Virus record (IMG/VR): IMGVR_UViG_3300025869_002638
Location: 1 to 59,088 of that record
Direction: 5' to 3' (one strand)
Origin: a virus
DNA length: 59,088 nt
The notes beneath the pieces are model-generated. The model was not told the DNA's origin and searched no databases. It saw nothing but the letters and a program-made list of their open reading frames with translations. Of this stretch, positions 19,501-27,205 are shown piece by piece. The translations under genes were made by a program, and so were the position numbers. Positions within the stretch are counted from its first letter, which is position 1; every line of letters starts with the position of its first letter.

Positions 19501-22500
19501 AATGGCACACTATGACGATAAGGAGAGATAGAGTCCTCATGAAGATTATTAAGAGAGATCCCTGTAAGACCAAGACTGTTCAATTGAGCATTATAGCCTG
19601 TTGTCAAACTAGAACTAATAGCGGTGAATGGAGTCAGTTGAGCACCTTTGTAATTTACACCATCTTTTGTTGCTCGAAAAGGAACAAGTTTCTTTTGCAT
19701 GGGATCAAGAACATCATCACAATCCTCCAGACTCTTGAATTGATCAAAAGTGTAATCTCGAATGCGCCTCTTTTTGTTCAGGTATTGATTAATTCCGCCA
19801 TAAATCGGAGCCACTATTTGTCCATCAACACAAAGGAAGTTAGTTCCATCTACTTGTTTCTGTACAGCGTTTAAAACAGCGTTACGAGTGGTTAAATTTC
19901 CTCCCGAAGCGATAAGGGGGGGAACATCTCTTTCTGCTCGGGTGCGCCACCAGTTACAGTTTCTACTCTGAAGAGCAGGAATAGGTGCGTGTTTGAATTT
20001 CCAACCTGGGCTGGTACGACAAACTGACCCAAAGCCAGCGCCCAGGCTGCCGGTGATTCCTGCTACTGGATGCTTATCTCTTAGAATAGTAAGTTTGTGT
20101 TGAATCTTTGGCCGCTCAAGGACATGACTCTCAACGACTTTTCTAACTTCTGGGGCGTATTTGGCAGAAACAGGGAATAATTCCTGGATCATCTCCCCCA
20201 TCGCAGTGTCAATCCACTTATAGTAGCGGAGATACTTATCAAAGTCAGGAATATCATTTTTGACTCTACGGAAAAATATTTCTCTTAACTTTTCCATTCG
20301 CTTATAATTTAGACGGTATTTGTTGACAGGCTCGCCTATGATATTATTAAATTCTTCGATAGAAGCAAACATCTCCAACATTCGATTAGAGATACTACGA
20401 TACATGCTTCTCTCTACTGCGAAGAAGAAGTCAATAGGTCTTAAATAAATACCGAAAGTCTCATCATCGCTAGTAGGAACATTGACCATATTGTCTCCGC
20501 CAACATATTCGGGGATCTGAAGATGGTCGGTGTAAACGTACTGTTTTCTTACCGGCGTGAAACTAGACTTAAAGAAGTCGCCACGACCAGTATGTTCTCG
20601 TAGATTAATATTACTAAAGACAGGACCCTGGTACTCGTTAGGGTAAACTTGCACGTTTGAGCCCGAGGAATAATCAGTAACCATAAACCGACCGCTTGAA
20701 TCACTCCCACTGATATCAGCGAAATCCCAGTTGAGTGCCAATGTTTGAATCTTGGGGATATAAACATTAGGAGCAGCACTCTGAAATTCGTAAGCGTTTC
20801 TATAGGGATTGAGGCGTCCGTAGGTATCAACCTCTTTGGCGTGGTGATCAACAGTAGAATTTGGAAGATAGTCTGTCCAGTATCTTACGCTTGATCCCCT
20901 GATATCAGTATTAACCAGCGTGCTTCCTGTAAAGTTAAACCTAGATGCTCCTAGATATACTTTTTTAGCACTTTCTATGATATTAGATCCCGAAGTTGCC
21001 GAAAGATCTGTCGCCGAAGAAAAACTATACTTCTTTATGCCGTTTTGGTAGTTAACGCCATAGAGTTCCAGAGTATAGCCAGTTTGAGCCACTGCTGATC
21101 CGATAACACCGTCAGAGAATTGATATCTCTCAGGGCGTAAGGACAAGGCCAGGTTCCACTTAGTGTTGTCATACACATTATTAAAGATACTACTAGTAAG
21201 GAGCGTCTTACCTTCTCGGTCTTTAACCAGAAAGTAGGCATCTTTTACTTTGTGTGCGGGTTCGAAAATTTCTGGGTATTCACCCGGACTCTTGATTACC
21301 TGTACCTGAAGACCGTAATCGCTTGATGCTGCTGCCCAAGTTGTATCGGTGATTGTAGGAGAGGAGTCGGCGGGAGTATGGAAACCCATGACTGATGCTG
21401 TCACGACTTGAGGAATATTATATCCTAAATTTCTATAATCCTGTTTGACGGCAAGATCAAGTTCGCTCTGAAGAGTAAAGGCAAATTCCCCCAAAGACGT
21501 AGATCCAGAAATGGTACCTACTGAATTAGGGTTTGTTGAATCATAATACTGATAGACAATTGCTTCGTCATCCGCCTGGTCCAGATGGGCTGTGAAGTCA
21601 GCGAACTTCTTAGTACTGACGCCTGCCTTATAATTAGAGACCAATTCGAAGTCAGCGTTATTAGGGTAAGTATTAAGCGCAATAATTTCATCATCTACAC
21701 CTAAGCACCTAATGAAGTTCCGAATCGCCTTTTCATTGCCCTTGGACTTGAGAATGAAATTTAAGTTATTATAAATGTTCTTATAGATCGAATTTTTAAT
21801 ATCTTCCAGTTGGTCGTCAAAATTGATCTGCTCATCACGCTGCAAGAATTGCTGAAGAGTTCCGGCGTTGGCAAATAACTCTGGTGCCTCGATACCTAGA
21901 TTCTCAACTAACCTGTCATTATAGGGAAAATGTGTATAAGAAGAGGAAAGGCTTCCGCTTACATAATCCATGTAACGAAGGTTTTTGATATAAGTTATTT
22001 GATTATAAATTGTGTCGAAGTAGTTAGCCATAATCTGTGTTAGGCTAACAATCTCGTTAGAGCCCTGTTCTTCTTCTTCGATTATCCAGTTAGGCAAATG
22101 GTTCAATAAGCGGGCGTTATTTTGATAATCATAATTACTTCCTGTCAGAATGTAATCTGCCAACAAGGTTGTATAGTTGGGATTAGAAGACCGAACAATG
22201 GGATCACCAAACTCATGAATTGATTCTATTTTTAACTGATTAATCGCCGAGGCTGTATTACGAGTATTTGTAGAGTTGTAACCTACGTACAACCCATTAG
22301 ACAAACGACCAGAGTAATCCATGATAACCTGGTCAACAGCCGCATTGGTCGTAATTCCCTCATTAAATTTAAAATAGACACCGAGAGAAACATTAACATC
22401 ATATTTGTTACTTCCTCCGCCTACGTTGGCGAACCAGTATCTTCCAATTTCCTCGTCATTTCGGGCAGTTTTCCAGAAACGAAACTCGTCCAGCGATGCA

Positions 22501-23462
22501 GAAAGTTTACCATAGCCCTGGTCTACTCCGGAAAAGCCTGCACCAGCAGGTGTGGTTCGGAGGGCACCTATATTGGCTATCATAGATCCAGTGACTGTCC
22601 CTATTGCGCCAGCAACAGTTGGAGCGATTCCAGTCTGTATACAAGTTCCATTAGCAAAAAAGTCCAGAGTAGGGGAACTAGATGTGGTATTAAATACGAA
22701 TGAAAAGTTTCTCCAAGTATCATCATTGATCGGAGTAGTCGCCGTGGGTACAACAACATTATCAAATCCAGTAGATCCCGATCGGAAAGTAACTTCAAAA
22801 TGATCACTCGATCCAGTTACCACTTCAATGCGAAGTCGTCCGTATTCATCAGATGTAGTACTGGCACCATTCCATAGATCAAAAACTACCTGGCGAGGAG
22901 ATTCTACCGTATGATCAATAGCGGCGGCTTTTTTATAGAAAAACTCAACTGTTGTCCCGTCAGGTCCGCCAAACTCAAGATTAGAAGTACGATCCTGCTC
23001 TACATTGTAAAAAGTATTTTTGTGGGGACCACCCTTAACTTGGACATATTGAGCCGAGGAAGAGGCATACCCTGATGGATGAGGGGTAATAGCGCCATAA
23101 GTCACGCCATTCTGTATAAAGCCAGTAGATGTAGGATAGATTTCCTCAAAGAAATATTTTTCAACAGGATTAAGTTTATTATAAAAATCTACCTTTTCAA
23201 ATTCAGAACCATCGTAAGGATAATAACTTAAAATATACTCAAATGCATTTTTATAATACTGTTCAGCCGAGCCAAACTTGACAAACTCTTCAGGGTTTGA
23301 ATAATTGATAGGAGGCAGAACATAATCTTGTTTCTGAAGAGAAGCCTTGAGATGAGCCTCGGATTCAATTCCGTCACCTAAAGTGTCAGGAGCACTTAGT
23401 CGTAGGTATTTTCCTACAGTTACTGCCTGCTTATTTTTGTCAAATAACTTTTTTACGCTCAT
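13527..23462 (-). CDS. giant modular tail/baseplate protein (3311 aa)
   Basis: The longest gene of the window. Residues of about 135-340 look like a LamG/pentraxin-type jelly-roll domain, with TVEFFYKK, WRNFSFVF and LDEFRFWKTARNDEEIGRYW; such domains often bind glycans. Residues of about 1050-1160 hold a charged helical stretch with FFRRVKNDIPDFDKYLRYYKW. Residues of about 2045-2165 and 2170-2280 are two copies of an Ala/Thr/Gly-rich module ending LTAxxAGTAxN. There is no signal peptide, membrane segment or tape-measure-like continuous coiled coil. The ATG overlaps the upstream stop (ATGA). Most likely it is a peripheral baseplate or receptor-contact protein; a role in adhesion is inferred from the lectin-like domain. 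Confidence 0.72.
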   Translation of the reverse strand: MSVKKLFDKNKQAVTVGKYLRLSAPDTLGDGIESEAHLKASLQKQDYVLPPINYSNPEEFVKFGSAEQYYKNAFEYILSYYPYDGSEFEKVDFYNKLNPVEKYFFEEIYPTSTGFIQNGVTYGAITPHPSGYASSSAQYVQVKGGPHKNTFYNVEQDRTSNLEFGGPDGTTVEFFYKKAAAIDHTVESPRQVVFDLWNGASTTSDEYGRLRIEVVTGSSDHFEVTFRSGSTGFDNVVVPTATTPINDDTWRNFSFVFNTTSSSPTLDFFANGTCIQTGIAPTVAGAIGTVTGSMIANIGALRTTPAGAGFSGVDQGYGKLSASLDEFRFWKTARNDEEIGRYWFANVGGGSNKYDVNVSLGVYFKFNEGITTNAAVDQVIMDYSGRLSNGLYVGYNSTNTRNTASAINQLKIESIHEFGDPIVRSSNPNYTTLLADYILTGSNYDYQNNARLLNHLPNWIIEEEEQGSNEIVSLTQIMANYFDTIYNQITYIKNLRYMDYVSGSLSSSYTHFPYNDRLVENLGIEAPELFANAGTLQQFLQRDEQINFDDQLEDIKNSIYKNIYNNLNFILKSKGNEKAIRNFIRCLGVDDEIIALNTYPNNADFELVSNYKAGVSTKKFADFTAHLDQADDEAIVYQYYDSTNPNSVGTISGSTSLGEFAFTLQSELDLAVKQDYRNLGYNIPQVVTASVMGFHTPADSSPTITDTTWAAASSDYGLQVQVIKSPGEYPEIFEPAHKVKDAYFLVKDREGKTLLTSSIFNNVYDNTKWNLALSLRPERYQFSDGVIGSAVAQTGYTLELYGVNYQNGIKKYSFSSATDLSATSGSNIIESAKKVYLGASRFNFTGSTLVNTDIRGSSVRYWTDYLPNSTVDHHAKEVDTYGRLNPYRNAYEFQSAAPNVYIPKIQTLALNWDFADISGSDSSGRFMVTDYSSGSNVQVYPNEYQGPVFSNINLREHTGRGDFFKSSFTPVRKQYVYTDHLQIPEYVGGDNMVNVPTSDDETFGIYLRPIDFFFAVERSMYRSISNRMLEMFASIEEFNNIIGEPVNKYRLNYKRMEKLREIFFRRVKNDIPDFDKYLRYYKWIDTAMGEMIQELFPVSAKYAPEVRKVVESHVLERPKIQHKLTILRDKHPVAGITGSLGAGFGSVCRTSPGWKFKHAPIPALQSRNCNWWRTRAERDVPPLIASGGNLTTRNAVLNAVQKQVDGTNFLCVDGQIVAPIYGGINQYLNKKRRIRDYTFDQFKSLEDCDDVLDPMQKKLVPFRATKDGVNYKGAQLTPFTAISSSLTTGYNAQLNSLGLTGISLNNLHEDSISPYRHSVPLQGPFTKRWVGGIQARHVAPFRTIDRREEYNLTITSGTGSVTTITTGIIPKGQYLRGLSSKSPVNLANIKTIITGSTPGDGVRKVGNFERNYEVVQGNSRFETNIDFIFNNSRYQYSMPSAFITPPARRTSGLTGSADYPAPRQVPNRRKTEVILVDMFASPGSKEDSKQQFRDVNSDQFSPNSALPFRNLAVINPYLKRLGTHSTFGGYQYDPATGAPSTTPSATKIQRNTVLRLEMGFSGAATPTTVGTASVYDDGFVTRPVPNADRAQWTSYLSGSENASIYDQYVALGSRYPANITFVTQSATAYPSTFSNSLITNAGGKSEFVWANNRDYVSWKQMQAGNSQKAQYFWQNNLYELLPQEVVTLNDEVKFDDGSNGSIATKTRTIYSRNGQAEPHYYSQRFREAPITSRYKALLHQMRTPIGTPSKTSERHTSIAMEYTYGNMLMGFANRELNEQIQGDVKFAHGKIKRPYEVLRDQFVENVQRSVNGAELIKDFTYRETIYPKEVYTYLSQSRARQAFVYSHWRDDAIVTGSAAVTSLTDYSKLISRVNIDGFNRQSTRLKGDFVTSQGYPVQNLDQVPYEDPSSLPAGPGSGSIWPLDSYLYSDFDTSLVTVLTASTPVVLADAGTMAAGELMMTHYGTINDRITDPGGSLNNGTAVYITSSINSAQYVYNVPVTKVDCTTTSAVAAVAAITASRGEGEGLTTATGQFVLGSSADGSSLFGAVTLEIQDLTSTKTFKFVNNSNSNTFDAGTNTYEMGVENPPFVGVYFTKEECRNQLFSAIESARVDASPLNIALPAKSGTDTIDLTAGTAGTAWNSRNITSNDTGVLGVAVTSWAGATDYTYNSKTLDLEDVAHGVVSYIFDAATAPGASTDTIIGTFGATATSDVIAAIAQTISLSQAAGAINITPGTVAGSTVPLTADVAGTAMNGKPVAGTAETDGGVTTVAFAAGAAASTVCVDLPEPRSPGSVYTRPAWTAGVSRIYVDGPNKRQSAAQSRPFYDTYEKYVENIRLAGKEKTIMPEFRISEHIKQYQQNGSLLSIVSASLELTGANHTMFNGVNSSFYQRFAETDKLEFLGDFMPDDILQRDFIFNNYPRHFELGSEAIVKMLPYDGFYPANRSLEIAALFRDAYIGNAVLTGTSGSATSAWRSLLRPFLAPGILYNSIKSGIAVDYPIRRTTRNLTQYLSSSATLPLHGCLSGTLSVSNAPGTIPGNRRRNLSTANWQNADINSFFWADRLPFETLVDPVPALKTGESLGTVLSDLNEYLYLDATGSISAKSLNDTLYKKAMSNFLANVPKFFLKKKTNKYGPEGYLTKFVSQFGAPPKDGQQNTAPERTVEVEKDAAYMMEIGLLKTENFNQYSNPYAFGIPTSTGSVDWHGLTSDELPKGREQNWPKHRGEFAPFTPPYYYGPSLVRMLFMPRGDKNDYTLDEILNNDRGELFVQYLNESGSYYDMTSGSFIDRDNNVVTSVATPSYGWNRAWQNRMDIDASVNIFNTFPTSTGTSYRSTDPNKWTIMPKWECPVLDFPSSQTAEGVPSYQFSASVGTGTYYSGSKGMWHQYGVQPDNDEGVYMYIKDIPTGNSEEYDFVAITYLDGATAKRTNKYVKKVPKFVSDAERTVKSLGDLVGFDSEEIIRNGIDFSKAKRLGELGEDNEKSLSEAVLALPVYFDKDQKPRIIPLRAPADKLGPKIKEFRKRFTKFSLPPALANGLLGLVPQGYPNIPDLINPFGPDDYDQVLDGTKMLHTPVVYLLEHKISLTKQDLADMWQGVMPDISQRFNMSYTAVDHYLPGDNVEETATKFPEVLKEQIILDIPRNERDGHPRYDLLDISGLPDLRGVYPEIRWLVFKVKERGLVGYDQMVMEEVDGVDALSYEKVNGFLSAQGLTPESAARFMGTMDNWAKTVYSYKHSLTEGSYNWPYDHFSLVELNKLDTKFVFRPELEREYTEESRNNPLPGEGQIPEGGLEIPPLGAGLGLNLGAQNNDE

Positions 23463-24964
23463 GTGTTCTCTTCTTCAATACGGAATTTAAATACTTCGGG
23501 CTGCTCTTGATAAGTTCCCTGAAGGTAGTAAGAGAACTTAATTCCATAGGCATACCCAGGATCAAGATAACTGGTATCAAGTTTGAAATAGTTACCGCTT
23601 ATATCATATGATAATCGACTATAATAATTATCAGTACTACCAGTCCCATACGGAATAACATCTAAATCATCGATTACTCGGTAGACTTTATAATATGCGT
23701 TGTCTATCACTTCGGGCTCGATATGTCTGGTTGAGACTGTATAAATGTTGGGGCTCCAGTCTTTTTTACGAGTAAAAGCACGCAAAGTAGGATTATCACC
23801 TTGAGAATATGCACTTTGTAAATTAGTGATGGTCGTAATATACTTTACATCATATTGAAGATCCGCCGTGTTTAATGATTTTGGTATATAAGATCCAGTG
23901 AAAAACTCTACTCTTTGTGCTCCAGATCCCGTAGACCAAACATCAAATATTTGTTCGAAAGAACTAGTTGATGCGAAAGAGGCAGTATAGACTCCTGTAG
24001 TCTTTACTCCATTTTCAAATAAAACGCCGCCCGTCACCATGGTTGAGGTCGTACTATTAGAACGAACTATATCCAGGGCGCTACCAGTAGGCACAACCGG
24101 AACAGTCGCTGCTTGACTTCCTGAAAATATCTCTACACTTAAAGTATCTTTTATAAGCCCAGGGATATTCTGCAATTGACCCCTGACCACATTATAAAGA
24201 AAAAGAGTATTAAGATTATCTGCGGCAGGTGCCATACTACTACTAATAGCAAAATTACCCCGATTATCTCGACGAGTAGAATCCCACCAAACATCTAGCG
24301 TTGGGCGATAATGAAAATACTCAGAAGATCGAGCAAAGAACTTCTTGGTATACATCGTGGTCGAGCCCGATACAATAGCATCAGGAAATTTAATTAAGAA
24401 TCCATAATTTGGTGTAGCATCTAACCACTTATTTACTATACTAGAGACATCTAGACGAATATTTTCAAGTCCACTCTCAAACGGAGCAGTGGCAGAAGTC
24501 CCAGCACCATAGAGATAAGAAGAGCCGGTAGCGTTCCATGCAGTGCTTCCCGAAGCATAAATCCAGTTAGATACTCCCAGGTCACTATAATTATCCATGT
24601 CCAATCCACGACCCTCTTGCCATGCTTGACTGAGCATTCGAACATCTAAAGAATAATCTACCGGGACAGTGCTTCCGTGGGGAGCATTATAAAGATTAAG
24701 ATAGAATTTTAAACTAGAAGTATCGTTAGGAATAACACCAGCCAACATATCTGAAGCAATAGTAGATACTGGAAACTGAATTAGTATCCTACTCTGCTCC
24801 GCATTGCCGGCATTAATAGATGCAGAAGTCTGTCCATGGATCACAAATGTCTCTAAAATATCTGCAATACCCATGTTTGACCCAGTGCCCCGAGTCAGAA
24901 GATCAATTTTAAATGCGTCAGTTATGGTATTGTCTTTAGTAGCGTAATATTTCTTAATAGCCAT
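23459..24964 (-). CDS. virion structural protein, possible DNRLRE-like stalk protein
   Basis: 501 aa. The first half (ILIQFPVSTI, then SLKFYLNLYNA and LDVRMLSQAWQEG) recalls the DNRLRE-type beta domain that forms stalks on surface proteins: a strand with FP at the start, a long hydrophobic strand, and a region with a conserved W. The C terminus contains SYDISGNYFKLDTSYLDPG and a YGIKFSYYLQG strand. It sits between the gp6-like wedge protein and the giant 3311-aa protein, overlapping the latter by four bases, so it may connect the two. The domain call is tentative; virion role is firm from context. Confidence 0.62.
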   Translation of the reverse strand: MAIKKYYATKDNTITDAFKIDLLTRGTGSNMGIADILETFVIHGQTSASINAGNAEQSRILIQFPVSTIASDMLAGVIPNDTSSLKFYLNLYNAPHGSTVPVDYSLDVRMLSQAWQEGRGLDMDNYSDLGVSNWIYASGSTAWNATGSSYLYGAGTSATAPFESGLENIRLDVSSIVNKWLDATPNYGFLIKFPDAIVSGSTTMYTKKFFARSSEYFHYRPTLDVWWDSTRRDNRGNFAISSSMAPAADNLNTLFLYNVVRGQLQNIPGLIKDTLSVEIFSGSQAATVPVVPTGSALDIVRSNSTTSTMVTGGVLFENGVKTTGVYTASFASTSSFEQIFDVWSTGSGAQRVEFFTGSYIPKSLNTADLQYDVKYITTITNLQSAYSQGDNPTLRAFTRKKDWSPNIYTVSTRHIEPEVIDNAYYKVYRVIDDLDVIPYGTGSTDNYYSRLSYDISGNYFKLDTSYLDPGYAYGIKFSYYLQGTYQEQPEVFKFRIEEENT

Positions 24965-24965
24965 C

Positions 24966-26774
24966 TTATGTTACCACCCCAGAGATATCAGTACCAGGAA
25001 CAAGAACTTCGGCTACAGCGTCTTCTGGTATTAACAAAAAACGACCATCGTCCGAGAGGTTACTGTCTATATCATAGACTACGTCGCTATAAACACCACC
25101 ACTCTGATTAATTAGTTCCACATTTGTAGTATCTACAACGCCTGGGACATCATTTAGGAGTTTATAAATCTCTGATATATAAATCGCCTCCCCTACATTA
25201 AACTTAATATTGATATAGTCCTGTTGGAGTTTCTGAATACAGTCCTGAAGAAGTTGATATCGATTGACATCCAGGGCAGGCAAAATACGGAAATTTATTC
25301 CAATATTGATCACTCGTCCCTCCAGTACATCTATAGTATCGTTGATCATTCGATATCTGTTTAGCCATGTTTTAACATTTTCTTTTAAAGTACTGTTGGG
25401 GACTATGAGATCTCCTGCGCTATTTTGAGACATTAGGTACACGTTTAGGTTGCGTTTTAGCGAATTAGTATCTCGGATAACATTACAGCGGAACACTTTA
25501 CCAAACTTGGATGGCATCCTGTAAAGTAGATTAATATAATCAGTTCGTGTAACTGCACGATTCTGTGCAGCATAAGTTCCAAAGGCTCGTTCTCTGACCT
25601 CATCAGGCAAGAGAGGCTCTGTGTCCCCTAGAATAGGTTCTTCGTTCTCTACTTCTAAAGATGTCTGGACGTCTGTTACCAGCGTCGCATTCAGCGTTCC
25701 TTGATTCTTAAAAGAAAAGTTTGCTCCAACAACAGAATTAAGTGTCCCCACGGCAGCATTGACATTGGAAGTTGTGTTCGCCACATATTCTATTGTCAAA
25801 GTAGTGTTAGAGGGAACTACACCGAATTTGTCTGTCTGAATAAGTTTTCCAGGATCAAATGTAGTATCTGTAATATAATTTCTGCCCGTTACATCCAGAA
25901 CCACATCTGCCGGATCTGCTACAACATCCCCTGTAAGGTTTTCCTCCGACCCATACCCAAATTGAATAAAAGTATTTCCCTCATAAGTATTTGTAGAAAC
26001 AAACCTCCGAGGAACTGGGACAAGCCTCATCACATATGGGACAGCAGTCCGATCACTATTAATGTTTTTTACTTGTTGAATCACTACATCTTGAGTCAAA
26101 TAATCGACTTCATAATATTCGTTTCCTTGGCTATCTGTTACCGATAATATCTCAGATATATTTCCCCTGTTAAGTTTCACTTGGCGGAATCGGGAATAAT
26201 CTCCTACAGTAATAATGTCTCGGAAGTTCTGTCCTGAAACGACCGTACCGTAGGCTTTAATGGCAAAGTGTGTAGGATTACCAGTTGTGATATCTACGTT
26301 TGCCACAGTTACTTGGTTATTAGGATCAGTAAAATCCACATCATCTATCAGGCTATAGATAGCACCCTGAGATCCGACGCCGCCACCAGCCCCGATAAGA
26401 GACCCAGCCCTAAGAATTGGGAAATAATCTAGATCAGGTCCTCGTGACAGTGAATTTGCAGGTACTGTTACATATAAGGCAACTTGTCCAGTCGATTGTG
26501 CAGCGCCGGCGGTTTTGTATCCAAGCATGTTTGAGAGGCGGATAACATTATCAAATCTGATGGCGCTATCCAAAAATGTCTCATTAGTTTGAAAATCTGC
26601 ATAAAAAGACAACTGATCGCCAACATAGGCAACCATGTCCACCATCATCGCTCCGAACGAGGCCTCGCTAAAGTCCTTAAAAGTAGTTGGATAATAACGC
26701 TTCGCATAGTTAACCAAGTCATTTCGAATCGAAGTATAATCTTTGCTAGTATAATTAATTGGTGGTTTTGCCAT
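24966..26774 (-). CDS. baseplate wedge protein, T4 gp6/J-like
   Basis: 602 aa, close to the length of T4 gp6 (660 aa). The N terminus has the family signature: YTSKDYTSIRNDLVNYAKRY, FKDFSEASFGAMMVDMVAYVGDQLSFY split by short turns, then NETFLDSA. The middle holds PDEVRERAFGTYAAQNRAVT, also typical of gp6/J proteins, followed by the YxxLLYRMPSKFG segment. It forms the inner ring of the baseplate and connects wedges to the hub. An AAGGGA site precedes the ATG. It lies directly after the gp25-like gene, the usual order in contractile-tail phages. Confidence 0.93.
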   Translation of the reverse strand: MAKPPINYTSKDYTSIRNDLVNYAKRYYPTTFKDFSEASFGAMMVDMVAYVGDQLSFYADFQTNETFLDSAIRFDNVIRLSNMLGYKTAGAAQSTGQVALYVTVPANSLSRGPDLDYFPILRAGSLIGAGGGVGSQGAIYSLIDDVDFTDPNNQVTVANVDITTGNPTHFAIKAYGTVVSGQNFRDIITVGDYSRFRQVKLNRGNISEILSVTDSQGNEYYEVDYLTQDVVIQQVKNINSDRTAVPYVMRLVPVPRRFVSTNTYEGNTFIQFGYGSEENLTGDVVADPADVVLDVTGRNYITDTTFDPGKLIQTDKFGVVPSNTTLTIEYVANTTSNVNAAVGTLNSVVGANFSFKNQGTLNATLVTDVQTSLEVENEEPILGDTEPLLPDEVRERAFGTYAAQNRAVTRTDYINLLYRMPSKFGKVFRCNVIRDTNSLKRNLNVYLMSQNSAGDLIVPNSTLKENVKTWLNRYRMINDTIDVLEGRVINIGINFRILPALDVNRYQLLQDCIQKLQQDYINIKFNVGEAIYISEIYKLLNDVPGVVDTTNVELINQSGGVYSDVVYDIDSNLSDDGRFLLIPEDAVAEVLVPGTDISGVVT

Positions 26775-26800
26775 GGATTAATGTTCCCTTATAAACTTAA

Positions 26801-27205
26801 TTAGTTAGCCATAGTAGAAGTGATGCGTAATTCATCCTTCGCATTATATGGAAGAATGTTGTATTGAATTACTACCTGTACTTGGTTATAAGCAAGGTTG
26901 CTGTTTTCATCTGATGTGACAAAATCTATAACCTCGATGTTTACGCTGGGCATATAGACATCTTTTTGTTCTGTAATCTTTTCGACTAATCGATCCATCG
27001 TCTCGCCGGAAAGAGGTTCAAATAAAAAGTTATAAAGACCAACTCCAAAGTTTGGCTCCATAATACGCTCACCGGGGGAAGTAAGAATAAGATTTTTAAA
27101 ATTTTGACGAATTGTCTGCGTCAAAGTCTTATTAAGCCGATAGGGTCCATCGGTTTCACTATATGATAAAGGTAGTTGGGGAGATATCCCTTGTAATTTA
27201 CTCAT
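26801..27205 (-). CDS. baseplate wedge protein, T4 gp25-like (GPW/gp25 family)
   Basis: 134 aa, the usual size of gp25. It contains the family core: an N-terminal LTQTIRQNFKNLILTSPGER segment, then MEPNFGVGLYNFLFEPL with the conserved Pro-x-Phe-Gly and Leu-Phe-Glu, and a C-terminal strand with VIQYNILPYN. gp25 is part of the baseplate core bundle at the start of the sheath and has a fold related to lysozyme-like sheath initiators of type VI secretion systems. The start overlaps the end of the 1935-aa gene by 8 bases. Confidence 0.93.
   Translation of the reverse strand: MSKLQGISPQLPLSYSETDGPYRLNKTLTQTIRQNFKNLILTSPGERIMEPNFGVGLYNFLFEPLSGETMDRLVEKITEQKDVYMPSVNIEVIDFVTSDENSNLAYNQVQVVIQYNILPYNAKDELRITSTMAN

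Noticed and set aside
13527-23462. The 3311-aa gene as tail tape measure
   Set aside because: It lacks the long coiled coil and membrane segments of tape measures, has a lectin-like domain and lies downstream of baseplate genes.
25701-26147. Open frames on the plus strand (148 aa here; also 50083-50562 and 19452-19874)
   Set aside because: They lie opposite well-supported minus-strand genes (gp6-like, nuclease, giant tail protein), have no ribosome sites or domain patterns, and are Cys/Ile/His-rich as expected of antisense reading.
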